Shown here: one piece after another, positions 25,924 to 35,603 of the stretch
Position numbering within the stretch: the stretch's first letter is position 1
Layout: the number at the start of each line of letters is the position of its first letter
Assembly (NCBI RefSeq): GCF_008973665.1
Contig: NZ_WACP01000001.1
Coordinates: 62,001-126,000, forward strand
DNA length: 64,000 bases
DNA from: Paenibacillus tengchongensis
GTDB taxonomy: Bacteria > Bacillota > Bacilli > Paenibacillales > Paenibacillaceae
Direction: 5' to 3'
Program-made: the position numbers and the translations under genes
Notes under the pieces: model-generated
Told to the model about the DNA's origin: nothing
The model's database searches: none
The model's input: only the letters and a program-made list of their open reading frames with translations

Positions 25924-26994
25924 ATGAAGAAACAAATGACGCTGCTGCTTACGGCGCTCCTGCTTATCAGCGGAGTACTTCTGTCTTTCGGAAGCGGGCA
26001 GGCTGCAGCTGCGAAGGCACCGGTATACACGGAGCTTGCAACCTTTATCGATGGAAAGCTGCAGATCGCACCCGTCAAATCGCTGCTTGCGAACGGCTCA
26101 ACTTATGTCCCGGTAAAGCTGGCGCAGCAGATTCCGGGCATCACTGCCGATACCTCGGCAGGCGTCACCTTAACGGGCGGCAAGGGAACCGCCAAGCTGG
26201 ACGCAACCAATTCGATTCTGTACAAGAACTCGAATTATGTATCCTTCAAGACACTGCTGAAGATCGGAAATGTTGAAGGTAAATATGCTTCAAGCGCCGA
26301 AGCAGTATTCTTCTGGACAACCGAAGAAGGCAAGACCAAGAGCAATGCTACGCTCTCCAGCATCAGCAAGCTGCCGGGAACGATGGGCCTTGCCGTAGGG
26401 AAGAAGGTATATGTGTTCGGCTTCCCGGATTACAGCTGGGTCCTTGATGTGGCCTATGACGGAGGCTCCACCATGGTGTTCACCCTCCAGCATATGGACG
26501 GCACCATCTGGACACTGGATGATCAGGTGTACGGCTCAGAGTCTATGTACACGGATGCTTACCTGCAAAGCCTGAAGAGCACTTATTACGGCCTTGCGGC
26601 TTGGGTCAACAATTCGATTATTGAAGACAGCCCGTTCGCAAATATGGAGAAGGTCACCATTCTCAACTTGTTGCCCGATCCGGATCACAGTGCTGTGAAG
26701 GTTCAGGTACGGCGGGCCAATGGCCAGGAATTTTATATGACAACCGATCCGGAAGGCGATATTGAAGAGGAGATCGACCAGTATTTCTATTTCAAAAATC
26801 CCCGGACCGTCTATAAAATCAACGACAAGATGTGGAAAGCGATTCAGGAGGAGCGCGTCGTGGTAGGGATGACCTTTGAGGAAGTGTTCTTTGCCTGGGG
26901 CGAACCGGACCGGACGAATGATTCGCTGGGGCTGGCAGTGTACGGCAATACCTATCTGTACTTCCGGAATGACAAGCTGGCTTCTATTCTGTAA
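25924..26994 (+). CDS. Exported protein of unknown function
   Basis: A 356-residue protein with a clear signal peptide (cleavage near GQAAAAKA, about residue 29). Residues 35-115 contain a VTYVPVKL-like repeat related to the copper-amine-oxidase N-terminal/stalk domain common in Paenibacillus wall proteins (GSTYVPVKLAQQIPGI). The rest is not recognised. It stands alone, preceded by GGGGGAA and followed by a strong terminator. A cell-surface or wall-associated role is inferred only from the signal and stalk domain. Confidence 0.7.
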   Translation: MKKQMTLLLTALLLISGVLLSFGSGQAAAAKAPVYTELATFIDGKLQIAPVKSLLANGSTYVPVKLAQQIPGITADTSAGVTLTGGKGTAKLDATNSILYKNSNYVSFKTLLKIGNVEGKYASSAEAVFFWTTEEGKTKSNATLSSISKLPGTMGLAVGKKVYVFGFPDYSWVLDVAYDGGSTMVFTLQHMDGTIWTLDDQVYGSESMYTDAYLQSLKSTYYGLAAWVNNSIIEDSPFANMEKVTILNLLPDPDHSAVKVQVRRANGQEFYMTTDPEGDIEEEIDQYFYFKNPRTVYKINDKMWKAIQEERVVVGMTFEEVFFAWGEPDRTNDSLGLAVYGNTYLYFRNDKLASIL

Positions 26995-27010
26995 TTTCGG
27001 TAATTCAAAC

Positions 27011-27046
27011 CTAAACACCCGCTGCATCGGTGCAGCGGGTGTTTAT
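27011..27046. terminator. Bidirectional terminator
   Basis: Perfect 14-bp stem AAACACCCGCTGCA/TGCAGCGGGTGTTT (27013-27026 with 27031-27044). It lies between converging genes and can serve both, since A and T runs flank it. Confidence 0.85.
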
Positions 27047-27080
27047 TCTGCCGGATCAGTGTTTGGAAAGCAGGTGCGGA

Positions 27081-29024
27081 TTATTCAAAAGTAATTTTGG
27101 TTTCGTCCGGCATATCTTGGCGGTGTAGTAACTCTTCAATGCCCTCCATATCGAACTCGTGGTCCGCCGCCATTTGCTCATCAGAAATCATAAAATACTT
27201 GTACCCGACCCTCCCCGGAGTGTCCGGAACAGGATCATCCCAGGTTGCATCCAAGTGATAATGGCCGTCATCCAGCACAACAAGATTCCAGGCATGCCCC
27301 TCACCGCCTGCCATCCCTGAAACCGTGTAATTCTCCACCTCAATGAGATCCAGTAGAACGTCCATCGCTAGGGCATACCCTGAACAAACAGCTGTATGCT
27401 CTACAAAAACGCCGTAAGCAGTATAAGAGATTGCCGGAGCCGTGTCTTTCAAATAGTTGTCATAGTCATATGCCGTATTGGCTACAACATAGTCGTGCAA
27501 CGCTTTGATCTTTTCCCGCTGTGTCATCTCAGGACGAATCGTTTGATCCACGATCTGCCGGGCGACCCGTTCAGCCAGCTGTACTTTCTCATCATCGTCA
27601 TACGGGTAAAGATGGCGGGTGTCTTTCTTCTCAGTAGGGAGCACTTTTCCAAAGAGACTTCTTCCTGTTTTTCTGGCGATATTGACCGCATACACCGCCG
27701 ACGCATACTGATCATTGTCATCGAACACCGATTTCTCATAATATAACGAATCATTCAGCATGACAAACCGCAAAGGTATGCCCCAATGCTCCAGATTAGC
27801 GACCGCCCTGCTCCCGGTTCCATCCAATTCGCTCCGGTAAATGATCGATCCCAGACCGTAATAGAGAGTATCTCCCGCAATATTAAACCCGTCTGCGGTT
27901 AGCAGATATTCCAGAGGCCCGCCTTCAGCGGGTATCCGCCCGGTCTTAATCTTGCTTTCTTCTTCCACATAATAGTTAACATAAATATAGTCTTTATGTA
28001 TCGTGATATCTTCATAATCCAATTTGCCATAGGTTACAGATTCTGTGCCATTGATTCTAACCCTGGCTAGCGTATCCATATGTTCTGCATCGGGATTTCC
28101 GTAATAATAGACCCATCCCCGGGAGACAGTGAATTGATCAATCTCCGAATTCTTCAGGACCCGAATAGGAAGCGCGCTGACCCGGTCAACCTGCAAGCGG
28201 TAAATTCCATCATCCGTGTTATAGAACAACCAATTATTCATCAGTATTAGCTGTCTTGAATAAACCCCTTCTACCAGTTCTGTTAACCCGCTGCCGTCCG
28301 TCCGGATTTTGTAGATGCCACCGCTGCCAAGAAAGTATATCCACTCATCCCGGATATTCAGCTTACGTGCTTGCTCAGCCAATAAGAGGGTAACGTCACC
28401 ACCTGCTGCGTTAACTTTATACAGGTATCCGCCACTGCTGTCTGACGCATATCCGTTCTCTTTATTCTCAAGACCATAAATCCACTCTCCCTGCTGAACC
28501 GCGTAGCCATTGTTCATGAGGTTAGCCGCCGTATTGCCTGTAGGCTCTGCTGAAATGGAGGATAGCAGCTTATCGTCGGAAGTGATCTTGATGGTTCTGG
28601 TCCCCGCGTCCCACTTCACCTCTGCCCCGAAGGCTTCACTGACAAACCGCAGCGGGACCATAACCGTTCCATTTCTGATCAGCCCCGGAGAGGATAAAAA
28701 CAGTGCTTGCCCATTGAGCTCGGCGTAGCTTTGACCGATGGTGTACTCCAGCTTTTGCGCACCTTTTTCTGCCCGGAGAGTTTCCGTGCCTTGATCCCAC
28801 ATGATGCTGACACCGAGCCGTTCGAGCACCCCGCGTAATGGAACATAGTTCACATTGGCGATCGTCACCGGCGGTGTGGATAACTTCACCATTTGCCCGT
28901 CCACAGCAACAGCAATGTCCCGCTGCTTCTGCTCTGCTTGTACCGGGGAAGAGAGCAAAACGGCAATCCCCCAGGCCAAAGTTAAACCTAAGCATAATTT
29001 CTCAATTAACTGTTTTCTGTACAA
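27081..29024 (-). CDS. Exported stalk, DUF5050-like and transglutaminase-like protein
   Basis: A 647-residue exported protein. It has a signal peptide (cleavage near VQAEQ, about residue 31), then a copper-amine-oxidase N-terminal-like stalk (about 35-155; NYVPLRGVLERLG and VPLRFVSEAFGAEVKWD). A six-bladed-propeller-like region of DUF5050 type follows (about 175-480; repeated YYG/GW-YYY-type strands such as EWIYFLGSGGIYKI). The C-terminus is a transglutaminase/cysteine-protease-like domain (about 500-640) with Cys in TAVCSGYA, His in EGHAWN and Asp in HLDATWDDP, so the triad is intact. It probably cross-links or cleaves cell-wall or surface proteins. It starts at a TTG with GGGGGTAGGT upstream. 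Confidence 0.85.
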   Translation of the reverse strand: MYRKQLIEKLCLGLTLAWGIAVLLSSPVQAEQKQRDIAVAVDGQMVKLSTPPVTIANVNYVPLRGVLERLGVSIMWDQGTETLRAEKGAQKLEYTIGQSYAELNGQALFLSSPGLIRNGTVMVPLRFVSEAFGAEVKWDAGTRTIKITSDDKLLSSISAEPTGNTAANLMNNGYAVQQGEWIYGLENKENGYASDSSGGYLYKVNAAGGDVTLLLAEQARKLNIRDEWIYFLGSGGIYKIRTDGSGLTELVEGVYSRQLILMNNWLFYNTDDGIYRLQVDRVSALPIRVLKNSEIDQFTVSRGWVYYYGNPDAEHMDTLARVRINGTESVTYGKLDYEDITIHKDYIYVNYYVEEESKIKTGRIPAEGGPLEYLLTADGFNIAGDTLYYGLGSIIYRSELDGTGSRAVANLEHWGIPLRFVMLNDSLYYEKSVFDDNDQYASAVYAVNIARKTGRSLFGKVLPTEKKDTRHLYPYDDDEKVQLAERVARQIVDQTIRPEMTQREKIKALHDYVVANTAYDYDNYLKDTAPAISYTAYGVFVEHTAVCSGYALAMDVLLDLIEVENYTVSGMAGGEGHAWNLVVLDDGHYHLDATWDDPVPDTPGRVGYKYFMISDEQMAADHEFDMEGIEELLHRQDMPDETKITFE

Positions 29025-29265
29025 AAGACCTACCCCCGTTACTGTTGCTGTTCAAGCGCCAGCTCTCTTTCGTTTCAGCTTTTTGCTGCGTTATATAGCT
29101 CGCTATATTAGAACAATATTAATAGAAGAAGTCGTACATGGATGCCGATTATGTCACTTATCAGTGAATTATAAGATGATAACCAATAATAGCTTAATAC
29201 TCACGGATGCTATATAAAAAAGAGACCTGGCAAAAAATCACACCAGATCCCGTTATTATTAAACC

Positions 29266-30024
29266 TCACTCAACTTTCCTCGCAATAAGATGCGTGAATA
29301 CGGCAATATCCCTGTACGGGCTTTGCCCGCCCAATCCGAACTCCAGCTGCTTCATCTGTTCATGCCAAGCGTCGTCATGCTTAAGCTCATTGTCTGCGAT
29401 GTATCCGTAGACATTATGTATGCCGAAATGCCCGGCTACCTTATATCCCGACTCCCGCAGCCATTCCGTCAACTGCTCACAGGAATACACGGTAATGTCC
29501 GTGCCGATAATGCCGCTGTACTCTTTATCGCTGCCCATGCCGGCCAGCGCTTCCGCCGGTTGCTTAAGCATAATGGCCTTCTTCAGCACTTTGGCCGCCG
29601 GATTGTGGGCGATCAGGGACAGGCAGCCCCCGGCTTCCTGGCACCCGCCGATCAAGCGGATAAAGCCTGCCGGGTCATCCACATATTCCAGAATGTTATG
29701 GCAGAACACCCGGTCATAGCGCCCGAGTCCCGCTGCCGCCGCTTGAAAGGAAGTGTTGATGAACCGGACAGGCTGCCCGCCTGCTGCGGCCAGCTCCAGC
29801 ATTCCCCGGGTGGGCTCCAGGCCAGTCACACGGAAGCCCCGCCTGCTGTACTCATTGCTGGAGAGGCCAAAGCCGCAGCCGATATCCAGTAGCGTCTGCT
29901 TCTCTCCGGTCATCAGACCGTCAATCTGGTGCCACGCCGTCTCATAGAACAAGCGCCCCCAGGGCATCCGGGTATAATGTAAATAAGCTTCCAGTGAATT
30001 TGAAAAAGCGGCAGTACGGTCCAT
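29266..30024 (-). CDS. Class I SAM-dependent methyltransferase
   Basis: A 252-residue methyltransferase. Motif I is LLDIGCGFGLSS (about 41-52), then GLEPTRGML, and the post-I motif is FCHNILEYVDDP. It resembles the CmoM/UbiE-like small-molecule or tRNA group: a tRNA-modifying role (CmoM) is possible, as the YVDDPAGFIRLI and LRESGYKVAGHFGIH segments suggest. No partner genes are near; a weak hairpin around 29224-29253 may end transcription. Confidence 0.8.
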   Translation of the reverse strand: MDRTAAFSNSLEAYLHYTRMPWGRLFYETAWHQIDGLMTGEKQTLLDIGCGFGLSSNEYSRRGFRVTGLEPTRGMLELAAAGGQPVRFINTSFQAAAAGLGRYDRVFCHNILEYVDDPAGFIRLIGGCQEAGGCLSLIAHNPAAKVLKKAIMLKQPAEALAGMGSDKEYSGIIGTDITVYSCEQLTEWLRESGYKVAGHFGIHNVYGYIADNELKHDDAWHEQMKQLEFGLGGQSPYRDIAVFTHLIARKVE

Positions 30025-30145
30025 TGCCTTCAGCCCTTTCCTGTCTGCTATAAAGATACTTCCAGTATAAGGCTTGTGCAGAACCGTACCAGGGATTCAT
30101 ATCACCTAAGGATGGACGGATGTGACTATTTCCCCCGGTTCTGTT

Positions 30146-30892
30146 CTACTCCGCTTCCACACCAGCCATCAGGGCCGGCTGCTCCCGCTTGCCCAACAGG
30201 TTCCACAGGCTCCAGACTGAAATCCGGTTCATCTTGGAGACCGCCTCGACAATCGGAATATCCATCGGGCAGACCTCCTGACAGGCGAGCGATTTGGAGC
30301 AGCCCTCGTAGACCCGCTTGGTGTACTGCTTCTTATAGGCTTTGTTCTCACTCAATAAAGTCAGATTAAGCGCCGACATCGCCGCCGGCATGCCTGTGAA
30401 GGTCTCACCCAGACTGTAATTCGGACAGGCCTCCAGGCAGCTGCCGCACATCAGGCATTGGGAGACCTCGTATTGCAGCGGCAGATGGGCGGGACGGACC
30501 TTGGCCGGGGCTTCCAGCCACAGCTTCATTTCCTTCATCGCCTCGAACATCTCGCTGCGGTCGACAACCAGGTCGCGGACGACGGGAAACTTGCTGAGCG
30601 CCTGGATGCTGATTTCCGGCTGCTCCTGCAGCAGCTCGTCGCAGAACATTTGGCAGGACAAGCCCGGCCGGTCATTGACCACCATCGCACAAGCTCCGCA
30701 TAAGCCCTGTTCACAGCTGCATTCCCACTCAACGGGCCGTTCGCCACTGTCAACGGAAGCCGCGATATCACGGTTGATCGCATCGATCATCGTGGCTACG
30801 GATACATGTCTTTCCCCTGAATATTTAAAGCTCTGCCAGTACGGTTCCTTGTCGGCACTCTCCTGCCGCCGGATGTTCACCTTGACACTCAC
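30146..30892 (-). CDS. sdhB: Succinate dehydrogenase/fumarate reductase Fe-S subunit
   Basis: A 248-residue iron-sulfur protein. The [2Fe-2S] ligands are in CSCEQGLCGACAMVV plus a later Cys (LSCQM). The [4Fe-4S]/[3Fe-4S] motifs are CLMCGSCLEACP and the CSKSLACQEVCP group. It carries electrons between the flavoprotein and the membrane cytochrome. It is the last gene after sdhC and sdhA and starts at a GTG. Confidence 0.93.
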   Translation of the reverse strand: MSVKVNIRRQESADKEPYWQSFKYSGERHVSVATMIDAINRDIAASVDSGERPVEWECSCEQGLCGACAMVVNDRPGLSCQMFCDELLQEQPEISIQALSKFPVVRDLVVDRSEMFEAMKEMKLWLEAPAKVRPAHLPLQYEVSQCLMCGSCLEACPNYSLGETFTGMPAAMSALNLTLLSENKAYKKQYTKRVYEGCSKSLACQEVCPMDIPIVEAVSKMNRISVWSLWNLLGKREQPALMAGVEAE

Positions 30893-30924
30893 TGCCCACC
30901 GGCCCCTCTCCTGTTAAATTTCGT

Positions 30925-32580
30925 TTATCCAAAATCCACGGTGATGCTGCCGCCTGCAACCCGTGCATTGGTCGGCTTCTTGAACTGGCGGTCGTTCTTC
31001 TCGCTGAAATCGGTCCGCTGGTGGGCGCCCCGGCTTTCCTTGCGCTCCAGCGCGCTTTCCACCATTGCCTTGGCCAGCAGCAGATTGGCGTATAAGGTAC
31101 GGTCCTCGTAATAGCTGTAAGGATGGCGCGCTTCCGCAGCCCGCTGCTCCAGCTCGGCCAACCTTCTGCGGGCCCCCAGCAGCTCCCGCTCCTTGCGGTA
31201 AATGCCCATGGACCCGTACATAAGGGTGGACAGCTCGCTGCGGATCTCCGCATATTCGGATAACGGGGAAGCCTTCGTCCCTTTCCAGCGCTCCAGCTCG
31301 TCCGCCGCAGCCGCAAGCGCCTTCCGTCCGGCTTCATCCGCCGCTGCCCCGTCAACTGCGGTCACCGCTCCGGCGCTTTGCGCCGCCACCATTCCGCCGC
31401 ACACGGCCCCGAGCAGGGAATTGCCGCCCAGCCGGTTGGCACCGTGGTACTGGGCCGAGCACTCGCCCGCGGCGAACAGCCGGCCGATATTGGTCCGGTG
31501 ATGCTTGTCCGTCTTGATGCCGCCCATGAAATAGTGGATACCCGGGGATACCGGGATCGGCTCTGCATAGGGGTTGAGATTGAGATACGTCCGGCAAATC
31601 GTGACCACTTCATCCAGCTGCGAATCGATGACCGCCTTCGGCAGATGGGAAATATCCAGATACACGGTCTGTCCCCCGCCAATTCCGAGCTTAAGCTCAT
31701 TGCAGACCTTATAAATGCTCTGGCTGACGACATCCCGCGGCATCAGGGCGCCGCGTTCCGGATACCATTCCTCCATGAAGTACCAGGGCTGCCCGTCCTT
31801 CATTACGAATAATCTGCCCCCGACCCCGCGGGCAGCTTCCGTAATAAGCATCTGCTTCGTCGCAGTTAGGACGGTGGTCGGATGATACTGAACCATCTCC
31901 AGGTTGGCGAACTCCACGCCTTGCGCCAGCAGCGCCCCCGCGGCATAACCGTCGTTGAGGCGGGAGCCGGTCGTATGGCCGAAGACGCCGTTCGGTCCGC
32001 CCACTGCCATAATGACGGCATCCGCCGTGATGCTGCGCAGGGCTTGGGTCCGCTCCTCAATAATGACGGCACCGGCACATTCCGCCCCCTCCAGGATCAG
32101 AGAATGGAAGCGCCAGCCCGTCAGGCGCTGAATGGTCCCGGCCGCTTCATATTTGCGGCAGCCGGCAATCACCGCGGCCATGATCTGCTTGCCTGTGCGC
32201 GCACCGGCGTATGCCGTGCGCTTCTTCTTTTGCCCGCCGAAGTTCCGTAAGTCCACCCGGCCCGCTTCATCCCGCGTAAAGTTCACACCGATCTCGGCCA
32301 GCCAGCGCACGATACCCGGAGCCATCCGCACCAGATTGTCCACTGCCTCGGGATCGCCAAGATAGCTGCCCCCCTGCATCGTATCGACAAAATGCTGCTC
32401 GACGGAATCTTCCTCGCCCTTTGTATTCAGCGCCGCGTTAATGCCGCCCATGGCCATGACGGACTGGGAACGCTCGGCATAAGCAGGCGAGACCAGCGTT
32501 ACGGCGGCTCCCTGCATCGCCAGCTTCAAAGCGGCTGTCGATCCGGACAGCCCGCTGCCGAGGATTACGATCTTGTTCAT
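30925..32580 (-). CDS. sdhA: Succinate dehydrogenase/fumarate reductase flavoprotein, atypical
   Basis: A 551-residue flavoprotein. The FAD Rossmann motif is ILGSGLSGSTAALKLA at the N-terminus. Catalytic segments are intact: QYHPTT, the ARGVGGR arginine loop, PRDV and HYFMGG, and near the C-terminus the GANRLGGNSLLGA loop. The usual SH(S/T) histidine that binds FAD covalently is Gln39 here (ERSQSVMAMGG). In Escherichia coli Frd, loss of that His keeps fumarate reduction but kills succinate oxidation, so this enzyme may run as a reductase or act on another substrate. The start codon is the ATG at 32580; sequence upstream does not look coding for the family. Confidence 0.9.
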   Translation of the reverse strand: MNKIVILGSGLSGSTAALKLAMQGAAVTLVSPAYAERSQSVMAMGGINAALNTKGEEDSVEQHFVDTMQGGSYLGDPEAVDNLVRMAPGIVRWLAEIGVNFTRDEAGRVDLRNFGGQKKKRTAYAGARTGKQIMAAVIAGCRKYEAAGTIQRLTGWRFHSLILEGAECAGAVIIEERTQALRSITADAVIMAVGGPNGVFGHTTGSRLNDGYAAGALLAQGVEFANLEMVQYHPTTVLTATKQMLITEAARGVGGRLFVMKDGQPWYFMEEWYPERGALMPRDVVSQSIYKVCNELKLGIGGGQTVYLDISHLPKAVIDSQLDEVVTICRTYLNLNPYAEPIPVSPGIHYFMGGIKTDKHHRTNIGRLFAAGECSAQYHGANRLGGNSLLGAVCGGMVAAQSAGAVTAVDGAAADEAGRKALAAAADELERWKGTKASPLSEYAEIRSELSTLMYGSMGIYRKERELLGARRRLAELEQRAAEARHPYSYYEDRTLYANLLLAKAMVESALERKESRGAHQRTDFSEKNDRQFKKPTNARVAGGSITVDFG

Positions 32581-32619
32581 GAAATGTTGACACTCCTCTC
32601 GCTCATGCAATTCCCACGG

Positions 32620-33180
32620 TTACCCGGCAGCTACCGGATGACCTGTCCAGAACACGATCTGGGATACCATATACACCGCCAGAATCAGTCCCAGCACAAT
32701 GTGCGTGCGGCGCATCAGCTTCGGATAATTCTCGCGCTTCTTGACCGCTCCCATGGAGATAAAATGCTTCGGCACACTGACCGCCATGTGCAGGCCGACA
32801 ATCAGTACGAAGCCGAACTCCACCGCCACATAAAGGATGCTGAAGAGCGTGCCCTGGAACGTTTGCGCTTTGTCCAGCTCAATGACGAGGATGTGGAACA
32901 GCAGAAAGATGCCGGTAAAAATCCCGGAGGCCGACTGCAGAACCAGGCTCATGTTGAGCTGCGGATACTGCTTGGCCTTCTTGTCCCTCTGGCGGTTCTT
33001 TACCATCAAGGCAAGCGCAAACACCATATGGATGGACATCGTGATGGACAGGACTCCGCCAATGGTCATATGGATAAAGCTGTACGGCATCAGTCCGAGA
33101 TAATAAATGCAGGCCACAATCAAATGGGCCAGGAACAGCACGGTGCTGAGTGCGCCAAAGATGGCGACGATTTTCTTCAT
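32620..33180 (-). CDS. sdhC: Succinate dehydrogenase cytochrome b subunit
   Basis: A 186-residue integral membrane protein with five hydrophobic helices and several helix-borne histidines (FLAHLIVA, FIHMTIGG, SIHMVFAL, LLFHILVI, GLHMAVSV) that can hold two b haems, as in Bacillus-type SdhC. First of three same-direction genes (sdhC, sdhA, sdhB). It follows the ABC exporter genes of the NRPS cluster by about 115 nt without an obvious terminator, so read-through is possible. Confidence 0.88.
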   Translation of the reverse strand: MKKIVAIFGALSTVLFLAHLIVACIYYLGLMPYSFIHMTIGGVLSITMSIHMVFALALMVKNRQRDKKAKQYPQLNMSLVLQSASGIFTGIFLLFHILVIELDKAQTFQGTLFSILYVAVEFGFVLIVGLHMAVSVPKHFISMGAVKKRENYPKLMRRTHIVLGLILAVYMVSQIVFWTGHPVAAG

Positions 33181-33295
33181 ATTACTGACTCCTTAGTAAG
33201 CGGGAGTAACACCCTATCCGCTCTCCCGGTCAATGTGTGAAATGTTTCATTTGGCGGAAGCTGCCGCAGCCCCCCTCGTAAATGCCGCTGCGCTA

Positions 33296-34444
33296 TCAGG
33301 CCAGATTGCGGAATTTCTTCTCGCGTTTGCTGGTAATGAGGATGGCAATCAGCAGAATGACTACTGCCATTACGCCGAGCAGGACGGTTTTGCCCCCGAT
33401 GCTGGCCAGGCTCATACCCTGCTGCAGGTCGAGAATGCAGGCCATCGCCCACCGGGCCGGTGAGATGTAGGAAATAATATCGATGGCTTTCGGGAACAGC
33501 TCCACCTGAATGAAGCAGCCGCCCAGAATAACGATCAGCAGATTGGCGAAATTGGAGATCATCGAGGCCGCATCCGCTTCTTCGGTAATGGATACATAGA
33601 AAGTGCCCAGCGCTACGGCGACCATGGCCGTCAGGAACAGAATCAGGAACAGCACACCGGGCTGAATGCCGATGGAGGAATCCGTCAAATATTCCATGCC
33701 GAGCACGGCCACCAGGATCTGAAAAGCGGCGATGCCCAGATTGCATAGAACGTTGGACAAGTAATACATCCACACCTTGGCCGGCGTCAGGAAGATGCGC
33801 GCATACACATTGCGCTCCCTGTCCGTGTTGATGACATTGGCGATCATCGACGAATTGAAGAAGACGAACAGGATCAGGAAGCCGACAAAAATATTCGAGT
33901 TGTTGTACTCCGTATACAGGTCGTTTAGCGAGGTTTTCTCCACGTATTCCGAAGTGGCAATATAGTTATCCACGGAGTTCTCGAATACACCGGCGTCGCC
34001 CGACGAGATTTTGCCCAGATTGCGCAGGTTCAGCAGATGATTCTTCAGGATGGCCTGCAGCAGGGTGTAGACATTCTGCTCTTCGTTGCCGATAACCCGG
34101 ATCTTCTCAATCTCGTTTCCGAGCAGCCCTTGCTGGAAGCCGTCTTCAATGACCAGGGCCACGTTGATCTTATTGCTCTGGAAGGCCGCTTCCACTTCAT
34201 CTTCATTCATATAAAAGACTTCAATGCCCTCCAGCCCGCCGACAATCTGTGTGATCGCTTCGGACGCCCGGCTCTTGTCGGCGTCGGCGATGCCGACGTT
34301 GACGAAGCTGCTCGAGTAGCTGACCACCTGACTGGCAATCAGCAGCACAATAATCGGCGCGATCGTCATCAGCACGAAGGATACCGGCTTATGCAGAATG
34401 GAGATTCTGAGGTTATTTTTGATCAGTGCCATAAAGGATCTCAT
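33296..34444 (-). CDS. ABC-2 type permease
   Basis: A 382-residue membrane protein of the ABC-2 exporter family. It has one N-terminal helix (about 20-40), a long extracellular loop and five C-terminal helices (from NSSMIANVINTDRERNVYARI onward). Its ATG at 34444 overlaps the previous permease stop (ATGA), so both permeases are translated together. With the ATPase at 35604-36527 it probably exports the NRPS product or gives immunity. Confidence 0.9.
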   Translation of the reverse strand: MRSFMALIKNNLRISILHKPVSFVLMTIAPIIVLLIASQVVSYSSSFVNVGIADADKSRASEAITQIVGGLEGIEVFYMNEDEVEAAFQSNKINVALVIEDGFQQGLLGNEIEKIRVIGNEEQNVYTLLQAILKNHLLNLRNLGKISSGDAGVFENSVDNYIATSEYVEKTSLNDLYTEYNNSNIFVGFLILFVFFNSSMIANVINTDRERNVYARIFLTPAKVWMYYLSNVLCNLGIAAFQILVAVLGMEYLTDSSIGIQPGVLFLILFLTAMVAVALGTFYVSITEEADAASMISNFANLLIVILGGCFIQVELFPKAIDIISYISPARWAMACILDLQQGMSLASIGGKTVLLGVMAVVILLIAILITSKREKKFRNLA

Positions 34445-35574
34445 GCCTTCAGCTCCTCCCTCTTGTCCTTGACGATGATTACAAGCAGACACAGCAGCGT
34501 CAGCAGAGCAAAGGCGGCCGCGCTGAAGAACAGCACTCCGTTGTCGTCCGCATAAATGCTGCGGAAGATGCCGATATTAGCCCATCGCAGCGGCGAGACG
34601 AGCAGCACCTTGGCAAAGGTCCCTTCCATGTCATAAGGAAACGGCGTATAGGAGCCTCCCAGGAACGAGAAGATCGGAATAATAAGTACCGAGAGCAGCA
34701 CATCGACTTTGCCGCGGGACTTCAGCAGCTTGGCGATCAGCATCCCGAGAGCGGCGTTGAAGATGGCAAACAGCACAATGTACAGATACATCAGCGGCGG
34801 GTATGCCCCCCAGTTCACATCGAGATAGGTGATTGAGAAAATAAACGCCGGAATGAATACAACAAGGCCAATAAGCGAGTACGCGATCAAAGAAGCCGCA
34901 TAATACTTGCCCCGGCTCAGGCCGGTCAGCATGATCCGGTCCTTCACCTTGGTCCGCTTATCCGTGAACAGGTCTCCGAGCGGAATCAGCATCAGGTACA
35001 GCACCATCAGCGTCAGCTCCGCCACGCCGTAATAATCGTAGGAGCTGAGCGCATTCTCGGAAGGGATCATCTCCACCGCAACTTCATAGTTGGCGTTGTC
35101 CGTACCGATCAGCTGGAGGGCGTTCTCCCCGTCGATCTTGTAGGCTTCCTTCACCGTCTGGATGCTGCAGGCGACACTGCGGAACAAGGCGACGACCCGG
35201 GCCGTATTCAGCGGCTCCGATTCGTTGCCGTACACCTGCATCTTATCCTTGTTCATATGCACGAACACTTTCTTGTTGACCCGTGCTTCCCTCTTGCCGT
35301 CCTCTAAGGTATCGGTGTAGTTGATCCGGATGCCGTAATCTTCTTCGATCGACACCGAAGCCGAGCTCAGCGCATCCAGCACCTCGGCCGAAATGCCCTC
35401 GGACTGGTTGAGCAGCGCGACATCGACCATGGTCAGATTGGATTTATCGGAGAAGGCCCCGCTCAGAATCGAACCGATCAGCACCATCAGGAAGATGGGG
35501 AAAATAAGCAGAAACAGAAACCACTTGGGATTGCGGATCTGATTGCGGATAATTTTCTTGATTATCTGAAACAT
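34441..35574 (-). CDS. ABC-2 type permease
   Basis: A 377-residue partner permease with the same layout: one N-terminal helix (FLFLLIFPIFLMVLIG), a large outside loop and five C-terminal helices; TDKRTKVKDRIMLTG is the conserved coupling segment. It follows the ATPase by about 30 nt and overlaps the next permease. Confidence 0.9.
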   Translation of the reverse strand: MFQIIKKIIRNQIRNPKWFLFLLIFPIFLMVLIGSILSGAFSDKSNLTMVDVALLNQSEGISAEVLDALSSASVSIEEDYGIRINYTDTLEDGKREARVNKKVFVHMNKDKMQVYGNESEPLNTARVVALFRSVACSIQTVKEAYKIDGENALQLIGTDNANYEVAVEMIPSENALSSYDYYGVAELTLMVLYLMLIPLGDLFTDKRTKVKDRIMLTGLSRGKYYAASLIAYSLIGLVVFIPAFIFSITYLDVNWGAYPPLMYLYIVLFAIFNAALGMLIAKLLKSRGKVDVLLSVLIIPIFSFLGGSYTPFPYDMEGTFAKVLLVSPLRWANIGIFRSIYADDNGVLFFSAAAFALLTLLCLLVIIVKDKREELKA

Positions 35575-35603
35575 AGGATCGCCCTTTCCGGTTAACTTCT
35601 GCG

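Noticed and set aside
33177..33773. 198-codon minus-strand frame overlapping the ABC permease
   Set aside because: Same strand but another frame of the permease gene, arginine/histidine/glycine-rich with no membrane helices or motif.
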